The translations under genes were made by a program, and so were the position numbers. Source: Tubulanus polymorphus (Eukaryota; Nemertea; Palaeonemertea; Tubulaniformes; Tubulanidae). Taken from it: a stretch of 64,000 bases of DNA. The notes beneath the pieces were generated by a model. The model was not told where the DNA came from. It was given only the letters and a program-made list of their open reading frames with translations, and searched no databases. Positions within the stretch are counted from its first letter, which is position 1. Each line of letters opens with the position of its first letter. Where the stretch lies: the NCBI RefSeq assembly GCF_964204645.1, contig NC_134029.1, positions 246,001 to 310,000 on the forward strand. The letters run 5' to 3'. This document shows positions 27,501 through 37,449 of the stretch, one piece after another.

Positions 27501-30500
27501 ACGTGTGAATGTCCCCCGAACTGGACCGGACAGACGTGTGAAACTAACGTTAACGAGTGTTTGAAGAATGTTTGTAAAAACGGCGGTAAATGTCGCGATA
27601 CGGAGGGTTCGTTCGAGTGTATCTGTCGTCCCGGTTACAGCGGTCCGACCTGTACGAAGGATGATAACTGCGCTAATGTAACGTGTTATAACGGTGGTGT
27701 TTGTAAAGTGACCGGCGGTCAGTCGTATCGGTGCGAGTGTCCGTTCGGTTACTGGGGTCCATTGTGTCAGAGAGGATCGATAGGGTTTCCTGGTCTATCC
27801 TATATACAGTACAGCACTCTAAAACCAGCTCTAAATACATTCCACATCGTGTTCACTACGTCTCAGAATAACTCACTACTGGCGTATAACCCGGGAACTA
27901 CCACGGGATCATTCGGAGATTTCATCTCTCTCGAGATTCTAAACGGATATATCAGATTCTCGTTCGCTCTCGGAGACGGACCCGCTACTCGTATCTGGTT
28001 ACTAACGAAGAAAGTTAACAATGGACGCTGGTATCAGGTCGAAGCTCATAGGAGTCATAAGGTAAGAATCAAACAGTTATTGAACCCTGTGTGCGGTGTA
28101 TAGCCCATCCTGTTAGACTGGGTCCTGATCCTGAAACCTCTGATTAATCTGTATTTGGTATATTTTCAGACTGGTTACGTTAAAGTCACCGATTGTAATG
28201 ATAATGATTGTTCTGATTGTAATGAATTTGACAAATCTTGTTATAACAGTTCGTCGTCTAATCTACAATATGAGTAAGTATTATCTCTATACCAATACAC
28301 TGTAAATCACTGACTTATATTCATCCAAATAAGGACTGGACTAGTAAATTGAATAGAAATTTGGACTCAAATTCACAATTTCAGTAATGTTATGATGGCT
28401 TATACAAGTAGATTGAATTAGCAATGTTAATTAGGATTCAAAAATATGGATGATTTTAGTGACGACACATTTCACTGAGTTTGACTTCATCTTGTATTCT
28501 ACTTGTAACTGAGATTTCTGTGATGGATTCTATTTTTAGATCGTTAGACGTGCAGGGATTTCCCCTGTATATCGGAGGTTTACGAGATCTCTCAGATATA
28601 TCTCAACGACCCGGTCAAATATCAACTCATAATTTCATCGGTTGTATGCGTGAGATCGTTATTGATAAAGTGGCTCATTTAGTGGAGAGACCCGAACAGA
28701 GACAGCAGTCCGTACTGATAACGAACACGTGCCCGCGGGCTGCCGGGCTCTCCGGGCACGGCTTGTGTAGGAACGATACTTGTAAAAATGGTGGAGTTTG
28801 TGTCGATGATTGGACTTCAGTTTATTGCGTTTGTCCGAATGGACTGATACCACCTGACTGTACTACGTGTAAGTATTATCTCTAACCAAGGGATGCATCA
28901 AGGGGTCCCATTGAGGGGTTCCATTGAGGTTACCACCCAGGGATGCATCAAGGGGTCCCATTGAGGGGTTCCATTGAGGTTACCACCCAGGGATGCATCA
29001 AGGGGTTCCATTGAGGTTACCACCCAGGGATGCATCAAGGGGTCCCATAGAGGGGTCCCATTGAGGTAACCACCTCCTAGCTGCAAATTGACCTCACACC
29101 AGAATTTATGAAATTATTTACACTGTTAATTCTTCCTGTTGTTTTTCAGCTCCGAAGCCGTTTACGTTTGGTGCAAATTCTCGTATAGAATATCAACCGA
29201 AACAGACTTATATCAGAGATCAACAATTCAAACAGATTAATTCACCAGCTCAACAAGGACGCAAGAAACGCTCCGTTTCCGTTAGCGACCAGAAAATATC
29301 GTTCAGATTTCAAATATCTACCGATAACGATAATCTATTGTTCATCTCAGAAACTCAGGCTGATTACACAATGATCCTGGTCAGTATCGCATCCCTGTTT
29401 AACACCGCGGAGATTCATTTTAGAATAACACAGAAATAATTCATGATTTATCATTGTTTTATTTATTGTAGATAAAGAATAATAAAGTGACGTATGGAAC
29501 TAATACAGCAGGATTTCTGACATTATCAGTCGATGATGTTACAATTACTAAAGGAACTTGGTATCAAGTTTCACTAACACTAAGAGGTAATTTACTTTAT
29601 TCATGCAGTAGATTTACAGTAGACAGTCAAACCTTGGAGTTTCTTGGTCGAAACTTTTTCTCTGGTTCTCTGGTCTCTCCCCCATTGGAAAAAAGAAACA
29701 TTGCACCCACTTATGGCGCTTAACAGGTTGAGGGTGTTACAAAAAAAGCAGTAGACAGTAGCATTGTGTAATATACATGTGAGGTAAATAATATGAATGA
29801 TTTATTTATTGTAGGAGGTCAAACTGTGATACTGGACGTGAATGGAAAACAAACATCAAAAACATCTGCGAATATTCATGATTTTATCGCTACAGATATA
29901 ACGGCTTTATCGCTAGGAGGTAAATCCACTGCGGTTCAGTGGACTGGTGAAATCATTCCTGGTACGTGTTTTCAGTATATCCCATCAACGCGTTACACAT
30001 TGTCTTAGATCTAACTGAATTGATTGTTAAACTATTTGAATTGATTGTTGATCTAACTGAATTGATTGTTGAACCATTTGAATTGATTGTTGTAGGTTTT
30101 GAAGGATGTATGGAAGAGTTTTCGATAAATGACGAAATTCAACCGTTCTCGGGAAGTAACGCGAGGTTTAAAGTGGTCGCCGTTGGAGATGGATCGGGAT
30201 CTAGTTATCAGTGTATCCCGGTACCGGTTGCGGTGCAGGATTCTCTCAGTCCCGGAATTATCGTCGCTATTTGTTTCTTTATTTTATTACTCATCGGAAT
30301 TATAATCAGCGTTATTATATTCCGTCGTCGTCGGAAACTAAAACAACCGAAAGAGAACGGAGCGACAACAATCGGAAATAAATCAATGGTCGACACGGGA
30401 CACGCTAACCATAGTTACCAGGATTCGGGATTCACGGAGAACGGAGAATATCACCACGACGACGCAATAATCAGGAATCATATCAGCGAGGAGCTAGCCG

Positions 30501-31804
30501 CGATGAAATACAGCGAGAGAGAGATAGGTGGCGTCGGTGTAGCGCCTCGTCCCGATATAATAGAACCAGAAACTACGAGAATAGGAATGATGTCACCGGT
30601 ACACATGGAGGACGGGACAATAATTATAGAGAATGGGGAAATCCCGGGAATGGACGAACCTCCAGAACATTACGATTTAGAGAACGCCAGTAGTATCGCT
30701 CCGTCAGATATAGACGTCATCAAACACTATAAAAACTACCGTAAACATAAAAATACACCGCAATTCCCGTTACTTAGTCATCGCAATAGTCCGAACCTAT
30801 TAGTCGGAGCGACCAGGGAAAGTCCGGTTAGTTTAAACAGACACAGTCCGAGCGTTATTCTGTCGGAGAGTCCGGGTGTGTTAAAAATGCAGAGTACACC
30901 GATAACGCGACAGAGTCCGCTGAGTGTCGAGACTAGTCGTCCTAATTCACGACATAGTTCCTCTAATAGACAATCACCTATGAATCAAATAATCAATAAT
31001 AAACAGAGTCCTCGCAATGTCGGTGCTAGTCCTCGCAATGTCGGCGTTAGTCCGTTAACAATGTCGTACGGTATCCGAGAATCGCGTTCAAACTCAGAGC
31101 ATAGTTTACACAATCGACCGATGAGTAACGGTAGTCGTAGTTCACACGATACGCTCTCCGGGCAACGCTCGCGAACTCCTAATCGTATTCAAAATGGCGG
31201 CGCCGCCGGCAGTCGACCTAATAGTAAACTGAAACAGCCTATAAAAGGTTTAACCGTGGAGGATATCGAGAGATTAAACGCTAGACCGAGAGTAATGGCT
31301 GCTAGTCCGGTTAGTACGACCGACGATATCACCGAGGACGGACAACAACGTCCTCCTAAATATAACGATATATTTCAACCGAACTCATTGTTGCAACCTC
31401 CGGAGTCGAGTACCGACGAGGGTAGCAACGATTCATTCACGTGCTCCGAATTCGAATACGAAGATAACGCTAAAATGCGGCCGGACTCGGGTGTAATGAT
31501 ATTCCCGAAGTTACCGGAAGAGAATGAAGATAGTTGTCGAGAATCTGTTCGATCTAATCGATCTAATTTAACGAACTCGTACGAGGGAGATGAGTCGGCT
31601 CACGGCTCGTACAGCACATTCCTCGTATCGGATGATGAAATACCGAAAATACCCGGCAAACCGATTAACGGAGCTTTCAGTTGGGATTATTTATTAAATT
31701 GGGGGCCGAGTTTCGAGAAATTAGTCGGAGTTTTTACTGATATAGCGGAACTTCCCGATGATATTCCGCAAGCTCCTAAATCTAACGGAGAGGAATATGT
31801 TTAA
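4318..31804 (+). CDS. FAT4: Protocadherin Fat 4 ortholog, complete gene (17 coding exons)
   Basis: Giant atypical cadherin; in animals FAT4 binds Dachsous across cell borders in planar polarity and Hippo growth control. Coding exons: 4318-9543, 12082-12280, 12939-13282, 13510-13711, 17457-17647, 17730-18645, 20720-20900, 21195-21445, 22153-22334, 23109-23741, 24051-28061, 28170-28273, 28540-28868, 29150-29379, 29472-29586, 29815-29961, 30096-31804. All have AG and GT borders and compatible phases; the sum is 14970 nt, or 4989 residues (human FAT4 is about 4980). Order: signal peptide, 34 cadherin repeats (counted by DxNDNxP-type linkers, four degenerate), four EGFs (about 3842-4015), LamG, EGF, LamG, membrane helix (about 4473-4495) and a tail of about 494 residues ending EEYV. 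The tail has HYDLENASSIAPSD, SFTCSEFEYE and WDYLLNWGPSFE, which match vertebrate FAT4 blocks and exclude FAT1-3 or Dachsous. The EGF after LamG2 in vertebrate FAT4 is missing. Confidence 0.95.
10201..10360. repeat. 33-bp minisatellite in FAT4 intron 1, five copies
   Basis: GCACTGACCCAGGCATCCAA recurs at 10201, 10234, 10266, 10299 and 10335. Length variation is confined to the C run between units. The rest of intron 1 (9544-12081) shows no other strong structure. Confidence 0.9.
12082..13711 (+). CDS. FAT4: FAT4 exons 2-4 (cadherin repeats 16-18)
   Basis: Exons are 12082-12280 (199 nt), 12939-13282 (344 nt) and 13510-13711 (202 nt). Exon 2 starts after TTGTAG with VSITLLDENDSVPRF and completes the linker begun in exon 1. 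Exon 3 holds ITDINDNPPAF and exon 4 VIDVNDNTPVF. Phases 0, 1, 0, 1 fit across all junctions. Confidence 0.9.
12285..12455. repeat. About 31-bp minisatellite in FAT4 intron 2
   Basis: The unit contains AGCCCCACCATCAGCCCCAC followed by AGTTCCGTAAT. About five copies begin within ten bases of the exon 2 donor. Confidence 0.85.
13790..13930. repeat. Dispersed repeat, copy 1 (CTTAAGTTGTTAG family)
   Basis: The segment contains GTCTTAAGTTGTTAG and TTTCAAATCTAAGCC. The same words recur together near 31838-31905 and 61640-61930. Confidence 0.6.
14275..14425. repeat. 20-bp minisatellite in FAT4 intron 4
   Basis: TACCCCATACCGGGTTACCC recurs about seven times with small gaps. Confidence 0.9.
15158..15352. 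repeat. 68-bp tandem repeat, nearly three copies, FAT4 intron 4
   Basis: GACACTAGAATACCCAGCGT recurs at 15158, 15226 and 15294, exactly 68 bp apart, with one or two differences between copies. Confidence 0.9.
16012..16206 (-). mobile_element. tRNA-derived SINE with A box, B box and terminator
   Basis: Read on the minus strand, a tRNA-like head carries an A box, TGGTCTAGAGG (16187-16197), and a B box, GGTTCAAATCC (16144-16154), with about 32 bp between them. A body of unknown origin follows and ends in eight T residues (16012-16019), a Pol III terminator. The head is not a functional tRNA because no acceptor stem closes. The outer limits are estimates; no target-site duplication was identified. 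Confidence 0.6.
16532..17240. repeat. 22-bp minisatellite, about 32 copies, FAT4 intron 4
   Basis: The purine-rich unit GAGGAGAGAGTGTTTGAAGA plus GA repeats with hardly any change; two units carry GGAGAGA in place of GAAGAGA. A 273-codon open frame on the minus strand is only this repeat read through and is not a gene. The array ends about 220 bp before exon 5. Confidence 0.97.
17457..18645 (+). CDS. FAT4: FAT4 exons 5-6 (cadherin repeats 18-22 region)
   Basis: Exons are 17457-17647 (191 nt) and 17730-18645 (916 nt), separated by an 82-bp intron. Exon 5 follows a 3.7-kb repeat-filled intron. Linkers LLDVNDCAPVF, VEDENDNSPEF and VLDVNDFAPIF are visible. Exon 6 ends in phase 1 before GTAAGT at 18646. 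Confidence 0.9.
18791..18898. repeat. Small foldback element in FAT4 intron 6
   Basis: GTAGTTTATTCAA near the left edge pairs with TTGAATAAACTAC near the right edge; GCTAA and TTAGC extend the match outward with two mismatches. It looks like a short MITE of unknown family. The rest of intron 6 (18646-20719) shows a degenerate repeat at 19455-19620 and a 25-bp triplet at about 19990-20055. Confidence 0.55.
19990..20055. repeat. 25-bp tandem repeat, about 2.6 copies
   Basis: AGATACTCCAAACAATAGAT followed by ACACC repeats in tandem within FAT4 intron 6. Confidence 0.75.
20720..22334 (+). CDS. FAT4: FAT4 exons 7-9 (cadherin repeats 22-24 region)
   Basis: Exons are 20720-20900 (181 nt), 21195-21445 (251 nt) and 22153-22334 (182 nt). 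Linkers VKDVNDHQPQF and VEDVNDNGPVF are seen. The exon 7/8 junction splits an Arg codon (AG|G). The exon 7 donor is GTATGA, followed closely by a long G run. Exon 9 ends in phase 0 before GTAAGT at 22335. Confidence 0.88.
20926..20952. repeat. Long G run just after a splice donor
   Basis: An almost unbroken run of G interrupted by single T residues begins about 25 bp after the exon 7 donor. It could form a G-quadruplex on the RNA strand, or its length could be a sequencing artefact. Confidence 0.7.
22362..22950. repeat. About 24-bp pyrimidine-rich minisatellite, FAT4 intron 9
   Basis: CAGCCTGGAACCTGCCTCCC with a variable C/T tail repeats about 24 times, with a GAA/GGA variant. It lies between the exon 9 donor and the exon 10 acceptor. 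Confidence 0.93.
23109..23741 (+). CDS. FAT4: FAT4 exon 10 (cadherin repeats 24-26 region)
   Basis: A 633-nt exon, phase 0 at both ends, preceded by TTTGTAG. It contains a degenerate linker (STPVNNQPTF) and a canonical one (IQDENDNPPKF). The degenerate linker sits where vertebrate FAT4 also has one. Confidence 0.92.
24051..28061 (+). CDS. FAT4: FAT4 exon 11: cadherin repeats 26-34, EGF 1-4, start of LamG1
   Basis: A 4011-nt exon, phase 0 at both ends, encodes residues 2776-4112. It has nine cadherin linkers, from VLDENDSRPRF to VRDVNDNPSLS, then a non-cadherin spacer, and from about 27250 four EGF modules with six-cysteine spacing. EGF 3 begins NVNECLKNVCKNGG, a calcium-binding type. EGF 1 has a long insert between its third and fourth cysteines, as vertebrate FAT4 does. 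LamG1 starts at about 27770 and continues into exons 12 and 13. Confidence 0.95.
28170..28868 (+). CDS. FAT4: FAT4 exons 12-13 (LamG1 end and EGF 5)
   Basis: Exons are 28170-28273 (104 nt) and 28540-28868 (329 nt). Exon 12 is Cys/Asn/Asp rich (CNDNDCSDCNEFDKSCYN). Exon 13 has the LamG end block GFPLYIGGLRDLSD with NFIGCMREIVI, then an EGF with CRNDTCKNGGVCVDDW. The junction splits a Glu codon (GA|A). The exon 13 donor is GTAAGT at 28869. Confidence 0.88.
28886..29075. repeat. About 50-bp tandem repeat in FAT4 intron 13
   Basis: AGGGATGCATCAAGGGGT with CCATTGAGGTTACCACCC recurs four times, one unit being shortened. Confidence 0.9.
29150..29961 (+). CDS. FAT4: FAT4 exons 14-16 (LamG2)
   Basis: Exons are 29150-29379 (230 nt), 29472-29586 (115 nt) and 29815-29961 (147 nt). 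Exon 14 encodes a basic RKKR followed by Ser (codons 29260-29271, about residue 4293), a furin-type site at the start of LamG2. Its donor, GTCAGT at 29380, is weaker than the others, but the next exon (IKNNKVTYGT) continues the LamG fold exactly. Confidence 0.87.
30096..31804 (+). CDS. FAT4: FAT4 exon 17: LamG2 end, membrane helix, cytoplasmic tail
   Basis: The last coding exon is 1709 nt. It starts GFEGCMEEF (end of LamG2), passes SSYQC, and reaches a membrane helix (about 30253-30321, GIIVAICFFILLLIGIIISV) stopped by RRRRK. The tail is Ser/Pro/Asn rich with repeated SP motifs (RHSP, RQSP, SPRN). The FAT4 blocks HYDLENASSIAPSD (about 30668), SRPNSKLKQPIKG (about 31210), SFTCSEFEYED (about 31435) and WDYLLNWGPSFE (about 31681) are in the vertebrate order. 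The protein ends EEYV (vertebrate EQYV). Confidence 0.95.
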
Positions 31805-33480
31805 ATAGTTAGTCAGGGATTAATCGCGACTAAATCATTAAACCGGTCTTAAGTTGTTAGATTAACGACACCGAGATAAGCTGAGACCGGTATTAAATCT
31901 AAACTCGGTCGGTAAGTTCTGTTAGTTTTTTATGATAAGCTGTTTTTATATTCGATGATGTTGATGTTTTTTATACGAATGAAGAAAAAAAGTGAAGAGC
32001 ATTTTTTATTGTTTGCTGAAATTGTAAATATCTTTTTGAAAGACATGAAACAAAAACTTGAGAATCTCAGAAAAATAGCGAGACATAATAGAATAGAGAA
32101 ATCTCAATTGAGGACTGGTTTTTTTTTAGATCGGGTCTTTTTTTACGGCCAGTTTACGGTTATATTTGGAATGAATATTTCTCATAAACATTCCATCCAT
32201 TTTTATGACTCGTCTGAAGTTCAGGTACTGATGCATTCCAGTTTATGTTTGTTGCGTCCAATGATTTCCTCACTTCCCAGGGCCGAATAAAGCTGAGGGA
32301 TTTGAATTGATATTTTGTTCATGGTTAGCGTGATTTTGATATGGAATATGTACATGTTAATGTATATATGGAGCCAGTTTGAGCTTATTTAAAACAGAAT
32401 TATTTTCTAGATATAAATGAATATTTTAAGGAACCATTTCTAAGGAGAATTGAAATGTGCTGAATGATCAGATTGCGACAGTATTCCATTACTGAAGGTC
32501 AGGGTTGTTTATAACTACTGAAATATGACCCTCATTAATCTATAGTAGAACAATGCAGTTCTTAATAAAATAAATTGAATTTATTTATTGTTTGTGAAGG
32601 ATTGAAAAATTACAGGCCCTGCTTAAACTGGGAACTTGGAACTGGGTTTTGAATCATGGAACTGGGTTCTGAACCATGGAACTGGGTTTAGAACTGTTGA
32701 ACTGGGTTCTGAACCATGGAACTGGGTTTAGAACTGTTGAACTGGGTTCTGAACCATGGAACTGGGTTTAGAACTGTTGAACTGGGTTCTGAACCATGGA
32801 ACTGGGTTCTGAACCATGGAACTGGGTTTAGAACTGTTAAACTGGTTTCTGCAATTCGATTAACTATATTTGTAGTCAGAAAATCGGTCCATTTTGTACA
32901 AGTGTTTTTATATACTTTTGTTTTATAAATGGCTTAAAAAAAGTCTGGAAACTTGAAAGTTGAAGATACAGGGTAATAATTTATACACTGAGTAGGAATA
33001 GATGTGTAGTTTATTCTTTGTACTTAATTCCTTCCATCTATTTACTGTCACTAATCAGATTGTTTACTGTAATTAATCAAATTGTTTACTGTAACTAATT
33101 AGATTATTTACTGTGACTACTGTAATCAATCAGATATTTTCTGTCCATATATTTATATATTTTGCTACTCTGTATATTAGATAATCTACTTAGTATAAAA
33201 ACTTGAACATTCCGAATCATTTTTTACTCTCCAAGAATGAAGTGTTTGGGTAATTACGAGTAATCAGTAAAATTCGTCCTATGTCACGTTTTTAAGACAT
33301 GCTGTTTACCGATATTTCTGTCCATTCATAGAAGCAATCATGTGTAAATAGATGTTTAAAAATGGGAATAAACTATATATAATTAAGAAAGATATTTATA
33401 TAAATTATGTTGGTTGATTATGATGTAAAATGTGTATTGGAATTTGCTGCAATAACATGAAAATAAATTTCTATCGATAC
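31805..33480 (+). other. FAT4 3' untranslated region (probable)
   Basis: AT-rich DNA after the FAT4 stop. AATAAA words occur at 32286, near 32565, near 33366 and near 33464, so several poly(A) sites are possible. A short open frame at 31955-32290 has no recognisable motif. The stretch includes a GAACTGGGTTCTGAACCATG array and a copy of the CTTAAGTTGTTAGATT dispersed repeat near 31850. Confidence 0.5.
32636..32850. repeat. 20-bp minisatellite in the FAT4 3' UTR region
   Basis: GAACTGGGTTCTGAACCATG alternates with GAACTGGGTTTAGAACTGTT, about ten units. The core GGAACTGGGTT is the reverse complement of the AACCCAGTTCC word seen in other arrays and foldbacks of this window. Confidence 0.9.
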
Positions 33481-33634
33481 AAAAATACAATTTCTTCTTT
33501 ACATTTTATTTCAATCAGAGGAGTAGAAAAGACAATAACAAAGAAAAGGAGGTTTTATTGAGGATTCAGCGTCGGTGTACTGCCAACATACAATGTGCCT
33601 TGTTGGTAAATAGGATTATTGGAGTAGACTGGTC

Positions 33635-33957
33635 GACGTCGACTTGGATAGGCAACCAGTCTATTGAGAACTTGGTGGCAGCAGCATACGGTCCCCTAGC
33701 GGAATTTCTGTGAACTAATCTTATAACGCGGGCTGATATACTCACAATGACCATATGAACACTTTTAGAATTCGGATACACAACCAATTCCACTCTAAAA
33801 TAATCAATATAGTCGGCAGCAAAGCAGGTTACCAGTAAACAAGGGTTTTCAACTACCCGGTACACTTGCTTACTTCATAGAAATTCCGCTTGGTGACCGT
33901 ATGGTGCTGCCACCAGGTTGGTGCTTCGATGATTGGTAGACTGGTTGCCTGTCCGAT
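33635..33957. mobile_element. Foldback MITE-like element, about 320 bp
   Basis: The left arm (about 33642-33714) and right arm (about 33880-33956) are imperfect inverted repeats. Shared words include AGGCAACCAGTCTA, GGTGGCAGCA and AGCGGAATTTCT. The arm word GGCAGCACCATACGGTC (read on the minus strand) resembles the end of the 178-bp element that follows. No transposase is present. Confidence 0.65.
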
Positions 33958-34202
33958 TCAATATGAATAGCATCTTCACCCGTCAAGGGATTCGAACCCA
34001 CTACGCTAAAGCTGTTCGCTGGTGGAAGCGAGTTCGGCAGTGATACCTGACCCCTGGCAAGCGAGGATGTATGAATAGTTGATTCTAATTGAAGATAGAG
34101 ACCGGTAACCAGTCAACGATGATTGGTCGACTTAGCCCATTGACATATCTCGCGTAATTGAAGATAACTTGATTCACGATCCATCGCGTGTTCTGGATTC
34201 TG
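33958..34202. repeat. tRNA/SINE-like fragment with B box
   Basis: On the minus strand GGTTCGAATCC (33988-33998) is a perfect Pol III B box, preceded by GCGTAGTG. No A box could be placed, so this is probably a SINE relic. The plus strand also carries CCCTGGCAAGCGAGG at about 34051. Confidence 0.45.
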
Positions 34203-34610
34203 AAACCTGGGATGTCCAATCTAGTCAGCATTCAGAATAACTCAGAATCAGTATCAGTTATTCCTCGAACCTGGAACACCCCTGTAATCCCTCTATTCAG
34301 CATCGGAATCACTCTGAATCAGTATCAGTAATTACTGGGTTCAAACCCGAGACACCCCTGTACATCCTCTATTCAGCAGTAATTACTGGGTTTGAACCTG
34401 GGAACCCTTAAACTGGCTACTGGTTCAGAGTGATCCTGATGCTGAATAGATGATGTACAGGGGTGTCCAGGGTTCGAACCCAGTAATTACTGATACTGAT
34501 TCAGAGTTGTCCTGATGCTGAATAGAGGATGTACAGGGTGTCCAGGGTTTGAACCCAGTAATAACTGACACTTATTCAGAGTGGTCCTGAGGATGTACAG
34601 GGGTGACCGG

Positions 34611-34788
34611 ACCGTACGGTGCTGCCGCTATGCTCATCGTTAGCGGGGTTTTCATACACTAACTAAAGTCAACTCTGGCAATCGACGTGCTGTCCAGTTA
34701 TACTTCGTAATCCTAGCTTGCCAGAGTTGACTAACGTTAGTGTATGAAAATCCCACTAACGATGAGCATAGAGGCAGCAACGTACGGT
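34611..34788. mobile_element. 178-bp foldback element, copy 1
   Basis: Two arms of about 70 bp, starting ACCGTACGGTGCTGCC and ending GGCAGCAACGTACGGT, face each other around a loop of about 38 bp. The outer ten bases are themselves a palindrome. The copy carries one terminal mismatch. Confidence 0.9.
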
Positions 34789-35729
34789 AAAATGTTGATA
34801 TTCTAACGAAGGTAATTACTGATTGGTCAGAGTGGTCCTGATGCTGAATAGAGGATGTACAGGGGTGTCCCAGGTTCGAACCCAGTAATTACTGATACTG
34901 ATTAAGAGTGGTCCTGATGCTGGATAGAGGATGTAAGATGGGTGTTCCGGGTTCAGACCCAGTAATTACTGATACTGATTCAGAGTGGTCCTGATACTAA
35001 ATAGAGGAAGTACCGGGGTGTTCCGGGTTCGAGAACCAGTAATTACTGATACTGATTCAGAGTGGTCCTGATACTAAATAGAGGATGTACAGGGGTGTTC
35101 CGGGTTCAGACCCAGTAATTACTGATACTGATTCAGAGTGGTCCTGATACTAAATAGAGGATGTACAGGGGTGTTCCGGGTTCAGACCCAGTAATTACTG
35201 ATACTGATTCAGAGTGGTCCTGATGCTGAATAAAGGAAGTACCGGGGTGTTCCGGGTTCGAGAACCAGTAATTACTGATAGTGATTCAGAGTGGTCCTGA
35301 TGCTGAATAAGAGGATGTACAGGGTGTTCCGGGTTCAGGGGTGTCCTGGGTTCGAGAACCAGTAATTACTGATACTGATTCAGAGTGGTCCTGATGCTGA
35401 ATAAAGGAAGTACCGGGGTGTTCCGGGTTCGAGAACCAGTAATTACTGATACTGATTCAGAGTGGTCCTGATACTAAATAGAGGATGTACAGGGGTGTTC
35501 CGGGTTCAGACCCAGTAATTACTGATACTGATTCAGAGTGGTCCTGATACTAAATAGAGGATGTACAGGGGTGTTCCGGGTTCAGACCCAGTAATTACTG
35601 ACACTGAATCAGTGTAGTCCTGATGCTGAATAGAGGATGTAGGGGTGTCTCGGGTTCGAACCCAGTAATTACTGATACTGATTCAGAGTGGTCCTGATGC
35701 TGAATAAGAGGATGTACAGGGGTGTCCAG

Positions 35730-35907
35730 ACCGTACGGTGCTGCCGCTATGCTCATCGTTAGCGGGGTTTTCATACACTAACTTAAGTCAACTCTGGCAA
35801 TCGACGTGCTGTCCAGTTATACTCCGTAACCCTAGCTTGCCACAGTTGACTAACGTTAGTGTATGAAAATCCCGCTAACGATGAGCATAAAGGCAGCACC
35901 GTACGGT
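35730..35907. mobile_element. 178-bp foldback element, copy 2
   Basis: Same length, ends and internal layout as copy 1. It has AACTTAAG in place of AACTAAAG in the left arm. Confidence 0.9.
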
Positions 35908-36564
35908 AAAATATTGATATCCTAACAAACGTAATTACTGATACTGATTCAGATAGATCCTAATACTGAATAGAGGATGTACAGGGGTGTCCCAGGTTCG
36001 GACCCAGTAATTACTGATACTGATTAAGAGTGGTCCAATAGTTACTGATACTGATTCAGAGTGTTCCTGATGCTGAATAGAGGAAGTACCGGAGTGTTCC
36101 GGGTTCGAGAACCAGTAATTACTGATATTGGTTCAGTGGTCCTGATGCTGAATAAGATGATGTACAGGGGTGTTCCGGGTTCGAGAACCAGTAATTACTG
36201 ATACTGATTCAGAGTGGTCCTGATGCTGAATAAAGGAAGTACCGGGTTGTCCCGGGTTCGAGAACGAGTAATTACTGATAACTGATTCAGAGTGGCCCTG
36301 ATGCTGAATAAAGGAAGTACCGGGGTGTCCCGGGTTCGAGAACCAGTAATTACTGTTAGTGATTCAGAGTGGTCCTGATGCTGAATAAGAGGATGTACCA
36401 GGGTGTTCCGGGTTCGAGAACCAGTAATTACTGATACTGATTCAGAGTGGTCCTGATGCTGAATAAAGGAAGTACCGGGGTGTTCCGGGTTCGAGAACCA
36501 GTAATTACTGATACTGATTCAGAGTGGTCCTGATGCTGAATAAGAGGATGTACAGGGTGTCCAG

Positions 36565-36742
36565 ACCGTACGGTGCTGCCGCTATGCTGATCGTTAGCGG
36601 GGTTTTCAAACACTAACTAAAGTCAACTCTGGCAATTGACGTGCTGTCCAGTTATAGTTCGTAATCCTAGCTTGCCAGAGTTGACTAACGTTAGTGTATG
36701 AAAATCCCACCAACGATGAGCATAGAGGCAGCACCGTACGGT
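36565..36742. mobile_element. 178-bp foldback element, copy 3
   Basis: Same length and ends. It differs at TCAAACACT, CAATTGACGTG and CACCAACGATG. Confidence 0.9.
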
Positions 36743-37271
36743 AAAATGTTAATATCTTAACAAAAGTAATTACTGATTGGTTAGAGTGGTCCTGATGCTG
36801 AATAGATGATATACAGGGGTGTCCCAGGTTCGAACCCAGTAATGACTGATACTGATTAAGAGTGGTCCTGATGCTGGATAGAGGATGTACAGGTTGTCCC
36901 GGGTTCGAGAACCAGTAATTACTGATACTGATTCAGAGTGGTCCAATAGTTACTTATACTGATCCAGAGTGTTCCTGATTCTGAATAGAGGATGTACAGG
37001 TTGTCCCGGGTTCGAGAACCAGTAATTACTGATACTGATTCAGAGTGGTCCAATAGTTACTGATACTGATTCAGAGTGGTCCTGATGCTGAATAAGATGA
37101 TGTACCGGGGTGTTCCGGGTTCGAGAACCAGTAATTACTGATACTGATTCAGAATGATCCTGATGCTGAATAAGGGATGTACAGGGTTGTCCCGGGTTCG
37201 AGAACCAGTAATTACTGATACTGATTCAGAGTGGTCCTGATGCTGAATAAGGGATGTACAGGGGTGTCCAG

Positions 37272-37449
37272 ACCGTACGGTGCTGCCGCTATGCTCATCG
37301 TTAGCGGGGTTTTCATACACTAACTAAAGTCAACTCTGGCAATCGACGTGCTGTCCAGTTATACTTCGTAACCCTAGCTTGCCGGAGTTGACTAACGTTA
37401 GTGTATGAATATCCCGCTACCGATGAGCATAGAGGCAGCACCGTACGGT
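37272..37449. mobile_element. 178-bp foldback element, copy 4
   Basis: Same length and ends. It has GCCGGAGTTGAC in the loop-side arm and CGCTACCGATG in the right arm. Confidence 0.9.

Noticed and set aside
31955-32290. 111-codon plus-strand open frame after FAT4
   Set aside because: No motif, AT-rich composition of a 3' UTR, and it lies before the likely poly(A) sites.
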